A stretch of DNA of 64,000 nt from Cephalotus follicularis. Taxonomy: Eukaryota; Streptophyta; Magnoliopsida; Oxalidales; Cephalotaceae. Where the stretch lies: positions 92,501-156,500 of the forward strand of contig BDDD01000903.1 of assembly GCA_001972305.1 (NCBI GenBank), in the 5' to 3' direction. Below are positions 1-12,121 of the stretch, piece by piece. Every line of letters starts with the position of its first letter. The first letter of the stretch is position 1. The notes beneath the pieces are model-generated. The model saw only the letters and a list, made by a program, of their open reading frames with translations, had not been told where the DNA came from and ran no database searches. The position numbers and the translations under genes were made by a program.

Positions 1-868
1 TAAGGCATGCTACTGGTCAAAAGGAACATAACCATAATATCAATTCGAAACCAAACAGGTGATTCCAAGTGGCTAAATAGCCATATGAAATGAACTTTGC
101 AATTCTACAATTTCCCAGAAAAGGCATCAATGTCTTTATAAAAGCATCGATGACTATTATGTTTTCACACAAAGGAGTCGACATCTTCTAATAGACGTCG
201 ATGTCTTTACAACCCAGAACATGTTTTTCTATGATTTTATCACACCAAGCCATTTTCAAATCCATCCTTTACACAACAGATTCACATATTCATGTAATTG
301 CACATGCATAATTAACTCAGTGTATCACAGTAACATCACAACCTATTCTTCCTTTTTTGCAGGTTGCATGTTAGGCTGTATATTCCTTGCATGTTTTAGG
401 TGATGGGCATGTTTTAGTATTCCTGGAAATACACCAAAATGCTTAACCCGTCATAATGCACTTGTAAAGGCATCTGGTAAAGCCCCATAAAAATCCCTTT
501 GCATGTTACTCTGCCGACGAAGAATGTGATATCCATTCTTACAAAGGCGTCGACGTCTTTCCTTAGACGTCGATGTCTTTTCTCTTTTCGTAAGAAGGTG
601 TCGATGCCTTCTCTCAAGGTCGACGTGTATGCTCGTGCATCCACGTGTACCTCACTCCCCAAAGGCGTCGACGTCTTTCTAAAGACGTCGATGTCTGTGT
701 CCAAAAACAGTGTCGTTTCAAGCTTTGACATACACACTTCCTTCCTTAACCAATATCTTGGATTTAGGGACCCCTTTTTGAATTGAAATTTCCACATTCT
801 TATTAATTCAAGTTTATGATTACATCATAAATTGAAATATTACATTCAGGAAAATACCGGGCGTTACA
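1..868 (-). repeat. TE-A 3' LTR (partial, runs off window)
   Basis: On the minus strand the LTR starts TGTAACGCCCGG at 868, directly after a purine-rich tract. It repeats 2039-2560. It carries clusters of palindromes of the form GACGTCGATGTC at 534-700 and around 118-215. The short reading frames inside (for example 221-403, 414-797, 499-786) are translations of these repeats and are not called as genes. Confidence 0.85.
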
Positions 869-890
869 TCCACCCCTCCTTCAAGAAATT
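869..890 (-). other. TE-A polypurine tract
   Basis: On the minus strand the sequence immediately before the 3' LTR is GAAGGAGGGGTGGA, the expected primer site for plus-strand DNA synthesis in LTR retrotransposons. Its position fixes the LTR boundary at 868/869 and the orientation of the element. Confidence 0.85.
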
Positions 891-913
891 TCGTCCTCGA
901 AATTAACACAATA

Positions 914-2037
914 CTAGAACAAGTGCGGGTAGCGTTCTTGGATTTCCTCCTCACGCTCCCAAGTTGCCTCATCAGGTTTGTGAAACTGCCATTGAACCTT
1001 GACCATGGAAATAGTTCAGTTCCTCAAAGTCTGCGTCTTCCGATCGAGAATCCGCACAGGTAACTCCTCACAAGATAGATCATCCTGTACAGGAACAGTA
1101 TCATAATCCAGGACATGTGTCGGGTCCAGGATATATCTCCTCAGCATAGATATGTGGAAGACGTCGTGCACGTTTGACAGTCCAGGAGGTAAGGGAAGCT
1201 GATAGGCTACTTCCCCAACCCTTTCTAGAATCTCGAAGGGACCAATGTAGCGGGGAGCTAATTTGCCCTTCTTCCCAAACCGTTGCACACCCTTCCATGG
1301 TGATACTTTCAAGAATACGTGATCACCCACGTTAAAGGTCAGAGGTCTCCTCTTCACACTGTCAGTGTAGCTCTTCTGCTGACTCTGAACAGCAAGCAGC
1401 TTCTTCTTGATCGTCCTGATCTTCTCCGATGTTTCCTCCACTAGTTCTCTCCCAAGTAAAGGTCGCTCCCCGACCTCATCCCAACACACAGGAGATCTGC
1501 ACTTCCTCCCATACAGTGCCTCATACGGTGCCATGCCAATGCTGGAATGATAGCTGTTATTGTAAGAAAACTCTATCAAAGGAATATGATCCTCCCAGGT
1601 ACCAGCAAAATCAATAACGCAAGCTCTTAGCATATCCTCCACGGTCTGGATGGTACGCTCAGACTGCCCATCGGTCTGAGGGTGGAAGGCAGTACTCAAA
1701 TTCAGCTTCGTCCCGAAGGCTGACTGAAACCTCTTCCAAAAGTTGGAAGTGAAGATAACATCTCTATCACATACGATGCTGACTGGAACCCCGTGTAGTC
1801 TCACTATCTCCTTCACATACAACCGAGCCAGCTTGCTCGCAGAATCAGTAACGTGTGTTGGCAGGAAGTGCGCTGATTTGGTGAGTCTATCCACGATAAC
1901 CCACACAGCATTATGACGGTTTCGAGTCAGAGGAAAACCTGAAACAAAGTCCATTGTAATATGTTCCCACTTCCACTGAGGAATTGGCAAAGGTTGTAGC
2001 AAACATGCCAGTCTCTGGTTTTCGGCCTTAACTATCT
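914..2037 (-). pseudogene. TE-A integrase with chromodomain-like C-terminus
   Basis: Integrase would insert the cDNA into the chromosome. The conserved core is visible (MDFVSGFP, DRLTKSAHFLP, CDRDVIFTS, HPQTDGQSERTIQT), which includes the D, D and E catalytic regions. It is followed by the GPFEILERVGEVAYQLPLP region and a C-terminal VKVQW / EATWE / RYPHLF block typical of the chromodomain-like tail of Tekay/Del chromoviruses. A TGA at 1016-1018 interrupts the frame, which otherwise continues to a TAG at 914-916. The N-terminal zinc-binding part is gone: upstream sequence stops at about 2037, where LTR sequence begins. Not functional. Confidence 0.85.
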
Positions 2038-2038
2038 A

Positions 2039-2560
2039 CTATTCTTCCTTTTTTGCAGGTTGCATGTTAGGCTGTATATTCCTTGCATGTTTTAGGTGAT
2101 GGGCATGTTTTAGTATTCCTGGAAATACACCAACATGCTCAACACGTCATAATGCACTTGTAAAGGCATCTGGTAAAGCCCCATAAAAATCCCCTTGCAT
2201 GTTACTCTACCGACGAAGAACGTGATAGCCATTCTTACAAAGGTGTCGACGTCTTTCCTTAGACGTTGATGTCTTTTCTCTTTTCGTAAGAAGGTGTCGA
2301 TGCCTTCTCTGAAGGTCGACGTGTATGCTCGTCCATCCACGTGTACCTCACTCCCCAAAGGCGTCGACGTCTTTCTAAAGACGTCGATGTGTCCCAAAAC
2401 AGTGCCGTTTCAAGCTTTAACATACACACTTCCTTCCTTAACCAATATCTTGGATTTAGGGACCCCTTTATGAATTGAAATTTCCACATTCTTATTAACT
2501 CAAGTTTATGATTACATCATAAATTGAAATATTACATTCAGGAAAATACCGGGCATTACA
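2039..2560 (-). repeat. TE-A 5' LTR remnant
   Basis: The 522 bp are a near copy of 343-868, including the CGTCGACGTC palindrome cluster at 2240-2390. It starts TGTAATGCCCGG on the minus strand at 2560 and stops at 2039, where integrase sequence starts. The break lies in sequence without long homology, so it looks like illegitimate recombination. Confidence 0.85.
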
Positions 2561-3107
2561 GAAGTCTAGGAAGAAAATCGTATGCTATGGTTATAGTTGA
2601 TGATTATTCACGATTTACGTGGACAATTTTATTGCTCACAAAAGTGAAACCTTTAGAGAGTTTTCAAATTTTTGTAAAATAGTTCAAAAAGAAAAGAACA
2701 CTTCTATTTTAAGTATAAGAAGTGATCACGGTAAAATATTTGAAATTCATCTTTTCGAAAATTTTTGCAATGAAAATTGTTTTCTTCATGAGTACTCTAC
2801 TTCTAGAACACCTCAATAAAATGGGGTTGATGGAAGGAAAAATAGAACTCTACAAGAAATGTGCATAAGTATGTTGAAAGAAAATCAATTACAAAAATAT
2901 TTTTGGGCTAAGGCCAGAAATACTTCAACTTATATTTTAAATCGAACATCAATAAAGCCTATTCTCAAAAAGACTTAATAAGAATTTTGGAGAGGGAGAA
3001 AGCCTAACATTGGTTACTTTCGTGCTTTCGGATGCAAATGCATTATTCACAACAACGGAAAGGATCATGTTGGTAAGTTCGGCTCTAAAGTAGACGAAGG
3101 TATATTT
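2561..3107 (+). pseudogene. TE-B: Ty1/copia integrase fragment
   Basis: Frame translation from 2563 gives the copia integrase core: YAMVIVDDYSRFTW, then SDHGKIFE, FCNENCFLHEYS, TSRTPQ, NGVDGRKNRTLQEM, YFWAKA and later FRAFGCKCII. These match the D, D and E catalytic regions of pol in Ty1/copia elements, where the GAG-PR-INT-RT order places integrase before reverse transcriptase. The frame has several stops (for example in the PQ*NGV motif at about 2817 and a double stop near 2975). The fragment is cut on the left by TE-A and on the right by TE-C, and no LTR belonging to it is visible. It is the oldest substrate of the nest. Confidence 0.85.
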
Positions 3108-5558
3108 TGTCACGGCCTGGTTTCGGGTAAACACACATAATGTGGTTAAGGCAATTAACATTAGATTCAGCTTATGTAAATACCATAAAAATTAAACTTT
3201 TCAAATAAAATATCAGTTGCAGAAGCATTAAATCTCATAAGCTGAAAAAAAATACGTAACGTGCATCCCATACTACACGCTACTCAATACAAGTCTGTCA
3301 TTGTTAAAAGCCTATAAACGGAGCGCGATTCATAATACATTATTAAAACCCATCATTAAACAAAACCAAAAGTACATTACATCCGTAGTCCTTAAAACAA
3401 AACCAGTTATTACAATCCAGAAGAATATAAAACCAACAAAAATAACATAAAGGCTTGTTCATCGTCCAAGCTAGCCCAACTGGTCCACTGCATCAATCTG
3501 TAAAGTAGGGGGTTAGCCTTTGTCCTCACTCGGCTAAGTCATAAAAGTAGTTTGTGACAAAAATTACGTGCATGTCATGTGATGTATGCGTAGATGATAC
3601 AGTGCAGTAGAAAATACCAGTTTATATATGTATAAAAATATATATAATTTAGTAGTACAGTAAAATAACAGTAGGGACATATATATGAAAATATATGTAT
3701 GCAACAACAGTACAGTAGTAGCCTGGCCAGGCTACATCAGCAGGCACAGTAATGTCCGAACAGGACCAGTAAACAACACAGTATGTCCGCAATGGGACCA
3801 CAACAGGCAGACAGTATGTGTAAAGCTGCCAACTCTTGTCCCCACGTTACACTCCCACTTCAGTCCCTGCACCAGGCAACCAAGCAAGACAACAATACAG
3901 TACTGTGAGTCACCCTGCCAACTCTGGCTCCTACATCAACCCTACCACTAGCCGGTGTTGGCAGTCTCCGCCATGCAACTAGCGGTTCAAGCACAAACAC
4001 AGTAAATTCATAGAGCAAACAGTGAATAATAACAGTAAACAGTGCAGTAAACGGTATAGTGGTGATCGTTAGATCAACAAGCAGTTCATTTCAAAATGTT
4101 CTCAGGAGTCATAAACATTTGAAATATGTATTTAAGTAGCGGGAAATACTTTAACCCATTTCAGTAGTGGAAATTGTTTTCCCAGTTGTTCGAAAATGTG
4201 TTATTATCAAATATCTATAAAAATAGTCATTTTCTGTTTCACATACGCGTTTCTAAATTTACATAGTAATTTAGAGATCATTAACAGTTTATAATCAGTC
4301 AACAAACAAGTGGTGAACAGTACATATGCAATGCATACAAATGCTCTAATGCATCCTATATGGAGTCGGGATTGTCGCGCATCATTTTAAGCAAGAGGGA
4401 ACCAAACAGCCGCTTGGTAGTCGGCTGTTCTGGGTAATCAGTACATGAGTAGTAGGCTGGTTCCTTCTACCAGTCGACTGTTTTGGTGAGCAGTCGCTGT
4501 CTTCCTTGGACAGTCGACTGTTCAGAGGGAAACCAGTTGCATGCAATCTAAAATATTACCCCAAACGGATCATTGCAAGCAACCCACATATATTCATAAG
4601 ACAGAATATCAACCAACTATTCTCAAAAGGTTCATAGAACACAAAAGTAACATGCATTTTATCCAGCAATTTAATTCCAAGATAAAACTCAACATGCATG
4701 TACATAAACTCAATAATTCTCAACAGTAAGCATGGCATACGAAAAACGAGCAGTAACCATGGCATATCAACTGGACATCACAACTCATACAAATAGGTAA
4801 CCAATTGCATAACATTCAGTAATCTTGAGCTCAAAATACAAACATAATCCAGTAGCTCCAACCTATCACGTCCGACTCCTCTTGGTTCAACAATTTCAGA
4901 AACACTCTCTCTTTCTATCAAGATTCTTCACTATTTTTCTCTGTAATTCTCACTGGTCTTTCTTTCTTTACATCCATTGGGTGAGAGAGGTGAAGAGGAG
5001 AGCGTTTTATGCAGGTGGTTCTCTCTCCCTCTTCTCCAACTCATTTTCCATGGCACTAAATGCCATACGCCTCTCAACTCTGCATGCACACAGTCACAAG
5101 ACTGATTTTTCCTTATCCCATGACCTGCATGGCACACAGGTGTTCACTCTTCCCTCGGCATTGGCCGTATGACGCACAGATGGTACACACTTCCTCCTCA
5201 TCAGTTGTTGCATGTGATCCCATCACATGCAAAGAAAACAGAGCATAATCCAGGAGGCTGTTCTTCCCCGACAGTCGGCTGTCCTCGTGGTTATGGTTGC
5301 CAGGTGGCTCGACAACCCACCAGTTGGCTGGTTCATCCCACAGGTCGACTGTTCCCTTAAACTGTCTACCAGTCGGCTGGTCTATTGCACCAGTCGACTG
5401 TCCCCGTCAATATTTCAACAATGATACTTATAAGCGTATTGATTTGATTTGCGAATCCAAAAAAAATACTAGTCGGGGAATCCATCTTTCTCATTAGTTA
5501 ATAACAAGATTACATTTGGAAATCAAATATTACAACGTGTGAAATCCCGGGCATTACA
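3108..5558 (-). repeat. TE-C 3' LTR (2451 bp)
   Basis: The minus-strand LTR starts TGTAATGCCCGG at 5558 and ends CGTGACA at 3108. It is homologous to the TE-D and TE-N LTRs (shared blocks such as GCATCCCATACTRCACG and the TTAGCC/GGCTAA hairpin at 3513-3537). CAGTCGACTG-type palindromes cluster at 5270-5405 and 4425-4530. No credible gene lies inside. Confidence 0.85.
3513..3537 (-). promoter_or_regulatory. Conserved LTR hairpin, TE-C
   Basis: On the element's sense strand the sequence is TTAGCC, a 13-nt loop, then GGCTAA, followed by a C-rich run. Equivalent hairpins occur in TE-D, TE-E, TE-F, TE-G, TE-I, TE-K, TE-M and TE-N. The function is unknown; a role in the transcribed R region or in 3' end formation is inference. 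Confidence 0.55.
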
Positions 5559-5580
5559 TCCTGCCCTCTTTCAAGGAATT
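5559..5580 (-). other. TE-C polypurine tract
   Basis: On the minus strand CTTGAAAGAGGGCAGGA precedes the TGTAATGCCC start of the 3' LTR at 5558. This sets the boundary and orientation of TE-C. Confidence 0.8.
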
Positions 5581-5604
5581 TCATCCTCAAAATTGAAAAC
5601 AATA

Positions 5605-5889
5605 CTAGAACAAGTGCGGGTAACGCTCTCGGATATGCACCTCACGTTCCCACGTGGCTTCATCCAGTCGGTGGAACTGCCATTGAACCTTGACCATAGA
5701 GATGGCTAGGTTGCTCAAAGTCTGCGTCTTCCAATCTAGAATCAGCACATGTAACTCCTCACAAGATAAGTCATCTCGTACAGGACATGTGATGGGTCTG
5801 GGATATATCTCCTCAGCATAGATACATGAAAGACGTCGTGCACATTTGACAGTGCAGGGGGTAAGGCAAGCTGGTAGGTTACCTCCCCA
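5605..5889 (-). pseudogene. TE-C integrase C-terminus, piece 1 of 4
   Basis: This piece encodes the chromodomain-like end of pol: HVLILDWKTQTL, SMVKVQWQFHR, EATWERE and RERYPHLF, with the stop at 5605. Before it, in another frame, comes the QLALPPALSNVHDVFHVSML segment. A short deletion with frameshift between them, near 5780, removes the VLDYDT region seen in TE-A and TE-D. The piece is cut at 5889 by TE-D; the adjoining codons are found at 34655-34740. Confidence 0.85.
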
Positions 5890-8502
5890 TGTCACACCCC
5901 GTTTAACGAGAAGGCAACATTAAAGCGGTAAAGGCAATTAACATGTAAATACAGCTTATGCGAATACCATAAAATTTAAACTTTTCCAAGGAACATCTGT
6001 TGCGGAAGCATAAAAATTCACAAGCTGTAAGCTCGTCACGTGCATCCCATACTGCACGTTACCCAATACAAGTTCATCATTGTTAATAGCCCACAAAATG
6101 GAGCGTGATCAGAATACAAGGTTAAATCCCATCATTAACAAAACCATAAGTACAACACATTGGTCCATAAACAAGCTCAGTTTATTACAAAACATGAGAA
6201 AGTAAAACCCAGAACAAAACATCATAACAACTTGTTCTTTGTCCCTGCCAGTCCAGCACCGATCCACTGCATCGATCTGTAAAGTAGGGGGTTAGCCTTT
6301 GTCCTTACTCGGCTAAGTCATAAAAGTAGCTCGGGACCAACATTAGATGCATGTCATGTAATGTATGCATAAAAGATGCAGTGCAGGACATACCAGTTTA
6401 TATATATATATAAGAAATATATATATATTTTAGCAGTACAGTAAAATATCAGTGGGTACATATATAAGAAAATATATGTATGCAAGAGTAGTACAGTAGT
6501 GATCCGGCCAGGATCATATCCACAATCACAGTAATGTCCGTCAAGGTCCAACAGGCAGTACAGTATGTCCATAAAGGACCACAAAGTCAGGCAGTATATG
6601 TAACGCTGCCAACTCCTGGCCCCACGCTACACTCCCACTCCGGTCCCTACTCCAGGCAACCGAGCGAGGCAACAGTGCAGTACAGTGAGTCACCCAGTCA
6701 AACTCCTAGCCCCTAGGTAAACCCTACCACTAGCCGGCACTGCAGCCTCCGCCATGCAACCAGTGGCTCAAGCACAATCACATAGCAATTCACAGGGCAA
6801 ACAGTGAATTAAACAGTAAACAGTGCAGTCAACGGTACAGTGGTGATCGATTAGATCAACAACAGGCAGTCCATTTTCAAATATTTCTGAAGTAATAAAT
6901 ATTTGAAATGTGGAATTTTAGTAGTAGAAATACCTTGAACAATTCAGTAGTGAAAATTGTTTATCAGTCCATTCGAAAATACGTTATTAACCAATACATA
7001 TTTTCATACTCAAAATAGATATTCCGAGTTCACATATGCATTTCTAAACATCACAGCTTTAGAAATCATAAACGATTTACAAACAGCAACCGAACAGGCA
7101 GTAACCAGTGTATATGCAATGCATACAAATGCTCTAATGCATCCTAAGCGAAATCGGGATCGTCGCGCTTCGTTTTAAGCAAGAGGGGACCAAACAGCAG
7201 CTTGGCAGTCGACTGGATTTTCCACCAGTCGGTTGTTCTAGGAATTCAGTACATGAGTAGTCGGCTGGTTCCTTCTGCCAGCGTAATGGTTCATCAGGCA
7301 GTCGACTGTCATCCTTCAACAGTCGACTATTTCGATTGAGTAGTCGGCTGTCTTCCTCCTACAGTCGACTGTTCTGGGAAACAGTTGCATGCAATATGAT
7401 ATATACCACTTAAACAGATCATTACTAGCATCCAATATATGTTCTCAAGGCAGTAAATCATCATTCAGCCCATCACAGTCTCATAGCACACAACAGTAGC
7501 ATGCATATATTCAGTAATCCAATACTAAGATAAAACTCAACATGCATGTACATAAGTTCAAAGATTCTCAACAGTAACATGGCATGCGTAAAACTAGTAG
7601 TTATCATGGTCATATAACCTGAGCATTATGGCTTATACTAGCAGACAACCAATTGCATAACATGCAGTAATATTGAACTCAAAATACAATCATAACTTCC
7701 CCTACCTTTTGATTCCAAGTTAGTAATCTGTAAGTCCACCTCTTTGTGTTCCAACAGTGACATTTTGGGATCCCCAGAAGTTCCAACTCCAAGCCCAGTA
7801 GCTCCAAGAATAGTCCAATAGCTCCAACCCGCTCCAAGCTTCAACAATGGAGAAACACTCCCTTCCCTCTTTTCTCTGTGTTTTTTCTCTACTGTCCTCT
7901 TTGGTTCTTAGACTTTTCAGTGCCAGGATGAAGGAGATGAGGGAAGACGTTTTATGCAGGGAGTTTCTCTCCCTCTCTTCCTTAGCTCCTCTCACATGGC
8001 ACTAAATGCCACTTTTCTTCTCCACATGCATGCACACACTCACAGGTCTAAACTCCTCCCCCCCATGAAGTTTGCATGAAACACAGGTGTCCTCTTCATC
8101 CTTTCATTTAGCTGCATGAAACACAGATGGCAACCACTTCCATCTATCAGCTTTGGCATGTGATTTCCGTCACATGCAACAAAACAGAGCAAGATCCAGT
8201 CGGCTGTCCACACCCAACAGCCGGCTGCTGGCCTAGCAGATCGTTACCACGTTGCTCGACAGTTGGCCAGTCGACTGGTTCATCCTACCAGTCGACTGCT
8301 CCCATACGCAGTCAACCAGTCGGCCGGTCTACTGCACCAGTCGACTGCTCTTAGTGTACATACTAAGCAATCACACTTCTAAGTACTTAATTGATTTAAA
8401 ATCAACATTATCAAATTCAAAAAATCCATCTTTTTATTAATTCCACAAATAAAGTACATTTACATTGTGAAATTACAATACATGAAATTTTCGGGCGTTA
8501 CA
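5890..8502 (-). repeat. TE-D 3' LTR (2613 bp)
   Basis: The LTR runs on the minus strand from TGTAACGCCCG at 8502 to GGGTGTGACA at 5890. It matches 21950-22643 plus 32969-34654. CAGTCGACTG/CAGTCGGCTG palindromes cluster at 8198-8350 and 7204-7372. The conserved hairpin is at 6292-6316. Short frames inside (for example 6354-6584, 7720-7995, 8127-8354) have counterparts in the other LTR and look non-coding. Confidence 0.9.
6292..6316 (-). promoter_or_regulatory. Conserved LTR hairpin, TE-D 3' LTR
   Basis: TTAGCC, 13 nt, GGCTAA on the sense strand, 402-426 bp before the LTR 3' end. An identical stem is present in the 5' LTR at 22352-22376. Confidence 0.55.
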
Positions 8503-8520
8503 TCCACCCCTCCTTCAAAG
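8503..8520 (-). other. TE-D polypurine tract
   Basis: TTTGAAGGAGGGGTGGA on the minus strand directly precedes the 3' LTR start at 8502. Confidence 0.85.
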
Positions 8521-8549
8521 GAATTTCATCCTCGAAATTCAAAACGAGA

Positions 8550-10046
8550 CTAGAACAAGTGCGGGTAGCGTTCTCGGATATCCTCCTGACACTCCCAAGT
8601 TGCTTCATCCGGTCGGTGGAACTGCCATTGAACCTTGACCATGGAGATGGCTCGGTCCCTTAAAATCTGTGTCTTCCAATCTAGAATCCGTACAGGCAAC
8701 TTTTCACAAGATAGGTGATCTTGTACCAGAATAGTATCATAATCCAGGACATGTGACAGGTCTGGGATATATCTCCTTAGCATAGATACATGGAAGACGT
8801 CGTGCACGTTTGACAGTGCAGGAGGTAAGGCAAGCTGGTAGGCTACCTCCCCAACTCTTTCCAAAATCTCGAAAGGACCAATGTAGCGAGGAGCTAATTT
8901 GCCCTTTCTCCCAAACCTTTGAACGCCCTTCCATGGTGAGACCGTTAAGAACACATGATCGCCCACATTGAAGGTCAAAGGCCTCCTCTTGACACTGTCC
9001 GCATAGCTCTTCTGCCGGCTCTGAGCAGCAAGCAGCGTCCTCTTGATCGTCCTGATCTTTTATGAAGTTTCCACCACTAACTCAGTCAAGAGTGAAGGTC
9101 GCTCCCCGACCTCATCCCAACATACAGGAGATCTGCACTTCCTCCCATACAGTGCTTCAAATCGTGCCATGCCGATACTGGAATGATGGCTATTATTATA
9201 AGAGAACTCTATCAAAGGAATGTGATCCTCCCAGGTACCAGCAAAATCAATAATAGCCCGTAGCATATCCTCCAAGGTCTGGATGGTACGCTCAGACTGC
9301 CCATCGGTCTGAGGGTGGAAGGCAATACTCAGGTTTAGCTTCGTCCCGAAAGCTGTCTGAAACCTCTTCCAGAAGTTGGAAGTGAAGATGGCATCTCTAT
9401 CACATACGATGCTGACTGGAACACCATGTAGCCTCACTATCTCCTTCACATACAAACGAGCTAGCTTGCTCGCAGAATCGGTAACGTGTGCAGGTAGAAA
9501 GTGTGCTGATTTGGTTAGTCTATCTATGACAACCCACACGGCATTGTGACGGTTCCAAGTCAGAGGAAAACCCGAAACAAAATCCATAGTAACATGTTCC
9601 CATTTCCACTCCGGAATTGGTAAAGGTTTTAGCAAACCTGCCGGTCTCTGGTGCTCAGCCTTGACTGTCTGGCAAGTTAAACACCTTGCCACATACTCGG
9701 CGATCTCTCTTTTCATGCCAGGCCACCAGTAAGTCATCGTCATATCTTGATGCATCTTTGTGCTACCAGGGTGAATGTTGTACAGAGATTTACGAGCCCC
9801 GCGAAGTAACTCATTCTTCAACCCTGGTTCATTCGGAAGACACACACGTCCCCGATATCTCAGAATACCATCAGCATGTACCCGAAAATCGGATTCCGAA
9901 TCCAGGTTCTCCCGAATTCGTTGCAGCTCTGGATCATGTGGTTGTGCATCCCTGATGTGATCCAGTAACACAGGCTGTCCTCGCATGTCAGCCACAAAGA
10001 TCCCCGGTGACAGATTGAACGGAGACCACTCTTGGAAGTCTTCTAG
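8550..10046 (-). pseudogene. TE-D integrase with chromodomain-like tail
   Basis: The frame contains the N-terminal zinc-binding region (HPGSTKMHQDM, YWWPGMKREIAEYVARCLTC), the catalytic core (MDFVSGFPLTWNRH, DRLTKSAHFLPAHV, CDRDAIFTSNFW, HPQTDGQSERTIQTLEDML), the GPFEILERVGEVAYQLALP region and a C-terminal VKVQWQFHRP / EATWE / RYPHLF block ending at 8550. The only interruption seen is a TAA at 9060-9062, where related copies read on from ETS to KIR, so the frame is nearly intact. At 10046 the coding sequence is cut by solo LTR TE-E, and the upstream codons continue at 12122. The catalytic D, D, E regions are preserved. Confidence 0.9.
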
Positions 10047-12121
10047 TGTAACGCCCCAGATCCGAGTCTACTTTATGCTTAAAGCGAACTTCGGGGAGTC
10101 GGTGCGTTACGTGGTGGTGAAACCTATTATCCTTTAACAATCCTACTAATTGCTAATATCTATAAATAACTTGATATACTAAACCTTAAACTTTTATACT
10201 CTTATTTAAATCATCATACATCACAACAATTATAGTCAAAATCTTACATCTCCACAGGATCTATCAAAAGGCATTATACAGCAGAAAACATTAGTTTATA
10301 ATGTCATAAGCTATTACACAAGAGTATATTTCGTAACATAATTTCTTCTCGAAATATCACTTATGAGCTCCTGCCAAAGCTCGACTTTCCTCGTTCAATC
10401 TTTTCCTGGAAAATTTTAGTTGAAAACAAAAACATTGAAAGGAGTGAGCACCAAAATAGCTCAGTAAGAATTATCGTAATAAAACATTATTGAAATTCAT
10501 TTTATGGTATTTTTATAAAACCAGTACATTTCACATTCATTCATTTCTTTTCTGATCATATCTCATGAATCAGAATATTTCATAAATACTGAGGGGTTTA
10601 TAAACATAAATAACCCTGTTGAACCATTGCTTCACCGGGGCATTGTGCACTCCCCGATTACTATCCTTACATCACATGCATGTCCGAGAGCACTCTCCGC
10701 TCTGTCACATTAATCTTTTACTAGATTAATCCACCCTGGATCGCAATCCAGTCGTTGTTCATCTCAGTTTGTTGCCTTTTCTCATTTCGTAAAAATAATC
10801 ATTTCTTGATACGTTGAGTGATCAGCTCAAAGCATTCATCAATAATTTTGTACAACATTTTTCCAGAATTTATATTTCAAACGAAAATATTTTAAAATAA
10901 TAATATAGAATTTCATTAAGAAATCGGCAGCAATTCAACATAGAATTTAAGAATTTACATAAATTTAATATAGACATTTACCACGAATATTGACAGAAAT
11001 TTAAAATACAAGAACGTAATTATAAAAGATTTATACAAATAAGTTATTTAAATATCGAGCATAAAAATTGCTTAATTGAAATATTAAATTAAAAATTAAC
11101 TTCCTCCACTCGGTCAGACGGATATACCGATCATATCGATGGGAAAGTTAAATTAAATTGAGTTGCTAAAATAAACGGTTGCAACGAGCATAAAATTGCT
11201 TAATTAAAATATTAACTGAAAATTAACTTCCTCCACTCGGTCAGACGGATATACCGATCATGTCGATGGGAAAGTTAAATTAAATTGAGCTAAATACTAA
11301 AATAAAATACTTTAAAAGAATGAGTAGAAATTCCTAACATAAAGTATTTTTAGGAAAAAAGAACAGGAGTCCTTACCTTGCTTTTATCTCCTTCTCTCTT
11401 TTCTCCACACTGAAGAAATTACTATGCTAAAATCCCAACAAAATTCTCTTTTCTCCTCTTCCCTTCTTTCTCTCTTTCTCTCTTCCTTCTCTTCTTTCTC
11501 TCTTTCTCACTTCCTTCTCTCAGTAAACACTCTCTCTCTCAATTTTTCTACTGAACTTTCTCTCAATTTTTACTACTATTTATAGGTAAAAACGCCGCCT
11601 CCATTCGTTGCTCGTGGCGCACAGAACGTCAAAAAACGACTCAAAGCGTCGACGGTTTCTCTCTAAGCGTCGACGGTCACAGTCTTTACCTGAGTTTTTT
11701 ACCTCTATCTCGACTAAAGCGCTGACGCTTTCCTACAAAGCGTTGCCGCTTTAAGTCTCCTCCAGGTCAATCCTCAATACTTGATCTCGAAGCGTCAACT
11801 TTTACATTTAGAGCGTCGACCGTTGACCAAAGCGTCGACTCTTTACCTCTAAGCGTCGACGGTGTGAGGGCTTTGTCCAATTTACCTTTGCACTGGTTTA
11901 AAGCGCAGATTGAAGGGGTCTAAGCGTCGACCGTTACTACCAAAGCGTCGACGCTTTAAGTGGGACTGTCGGCGCTTTAGACAGTTTTCCTTCTCATCAC
12001 TTAGCCAACTACACAATAGCAATCATTTTCTATACTACGGGTCCCTTGAAATATTTGCCAGCTACACAATAGCAATCATTTTCCATAATTAATATCTTAC
12101 ATTGAAATTTGGGTCCTTACA
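10047..12121 (-). mobile_element. TE-E: solo LTR (2075 bp)
   Basis: The unit starts TGTAACGCCCC and ends CCTTACA, has no internal coding region, and is flanked by TCTAG at 10042-10046 and 12122-12126. The ends are homologous to those of the TE-F LTR, which sets the minus orientation. A solo LTR arises from recombination between the two LTRs of a full element. It contains AAGCGTCGACGCTT-type palindromes at about 11640-11960 and a duplicated block around 11095-11280 in which two copies of about 125 bp include the string CTTCCTCCACTCGGTCAGA. Confidence 0.92.
10445..10463 (-). promoter_or_regulatory. Conserved LTR hairpin, TE-E
   Basis: On the sense strand TGAGC, a 9-nt loop, then GCTCA, followed by CTCC. 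It is shorter and of different sequence from the TE-C type but sits in the matching place, about 400 bp before the LTR end. Confidence 0.45.

Larger units (their letters stand above)
1..2560 (-). mobile_element. TE-A: internally deleted Ty3/gypsy chromovirus
   Basis: Read on the minus strand, this remnant has the first 522 bp of a 5' LTR (2560 down to 2039), then integrase (2037 down to 914), a polypurine tract and a 3' LTR that leaves the window at base 1. The two LTR pieces (343-868 and 2039-2560) are near-identical direct repeats that both start TGTAAYGCCCGG on the minus strand. Everything from inside the 5' LTR through gag, protease, reverse transcriptase and RNase H is missing, so the element is dead. 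The deletion joins the trinucleotide-rich LTR sequence to integrase at about 2038. Confidence 0.85.

Noticed and set aside
4825-5172. 115-codon frame in the TE-C LTR
   Set aside because: The homologous positions in TE-D LTRs do not conserve it, and it shows no domain.
10047-12121. Possibility that TE-E is a separate plus-strand element
   Set aside because: Both ends read TGTAA/TTACA, but homology of both ends with the TE-F LTR sets the minus orientation.
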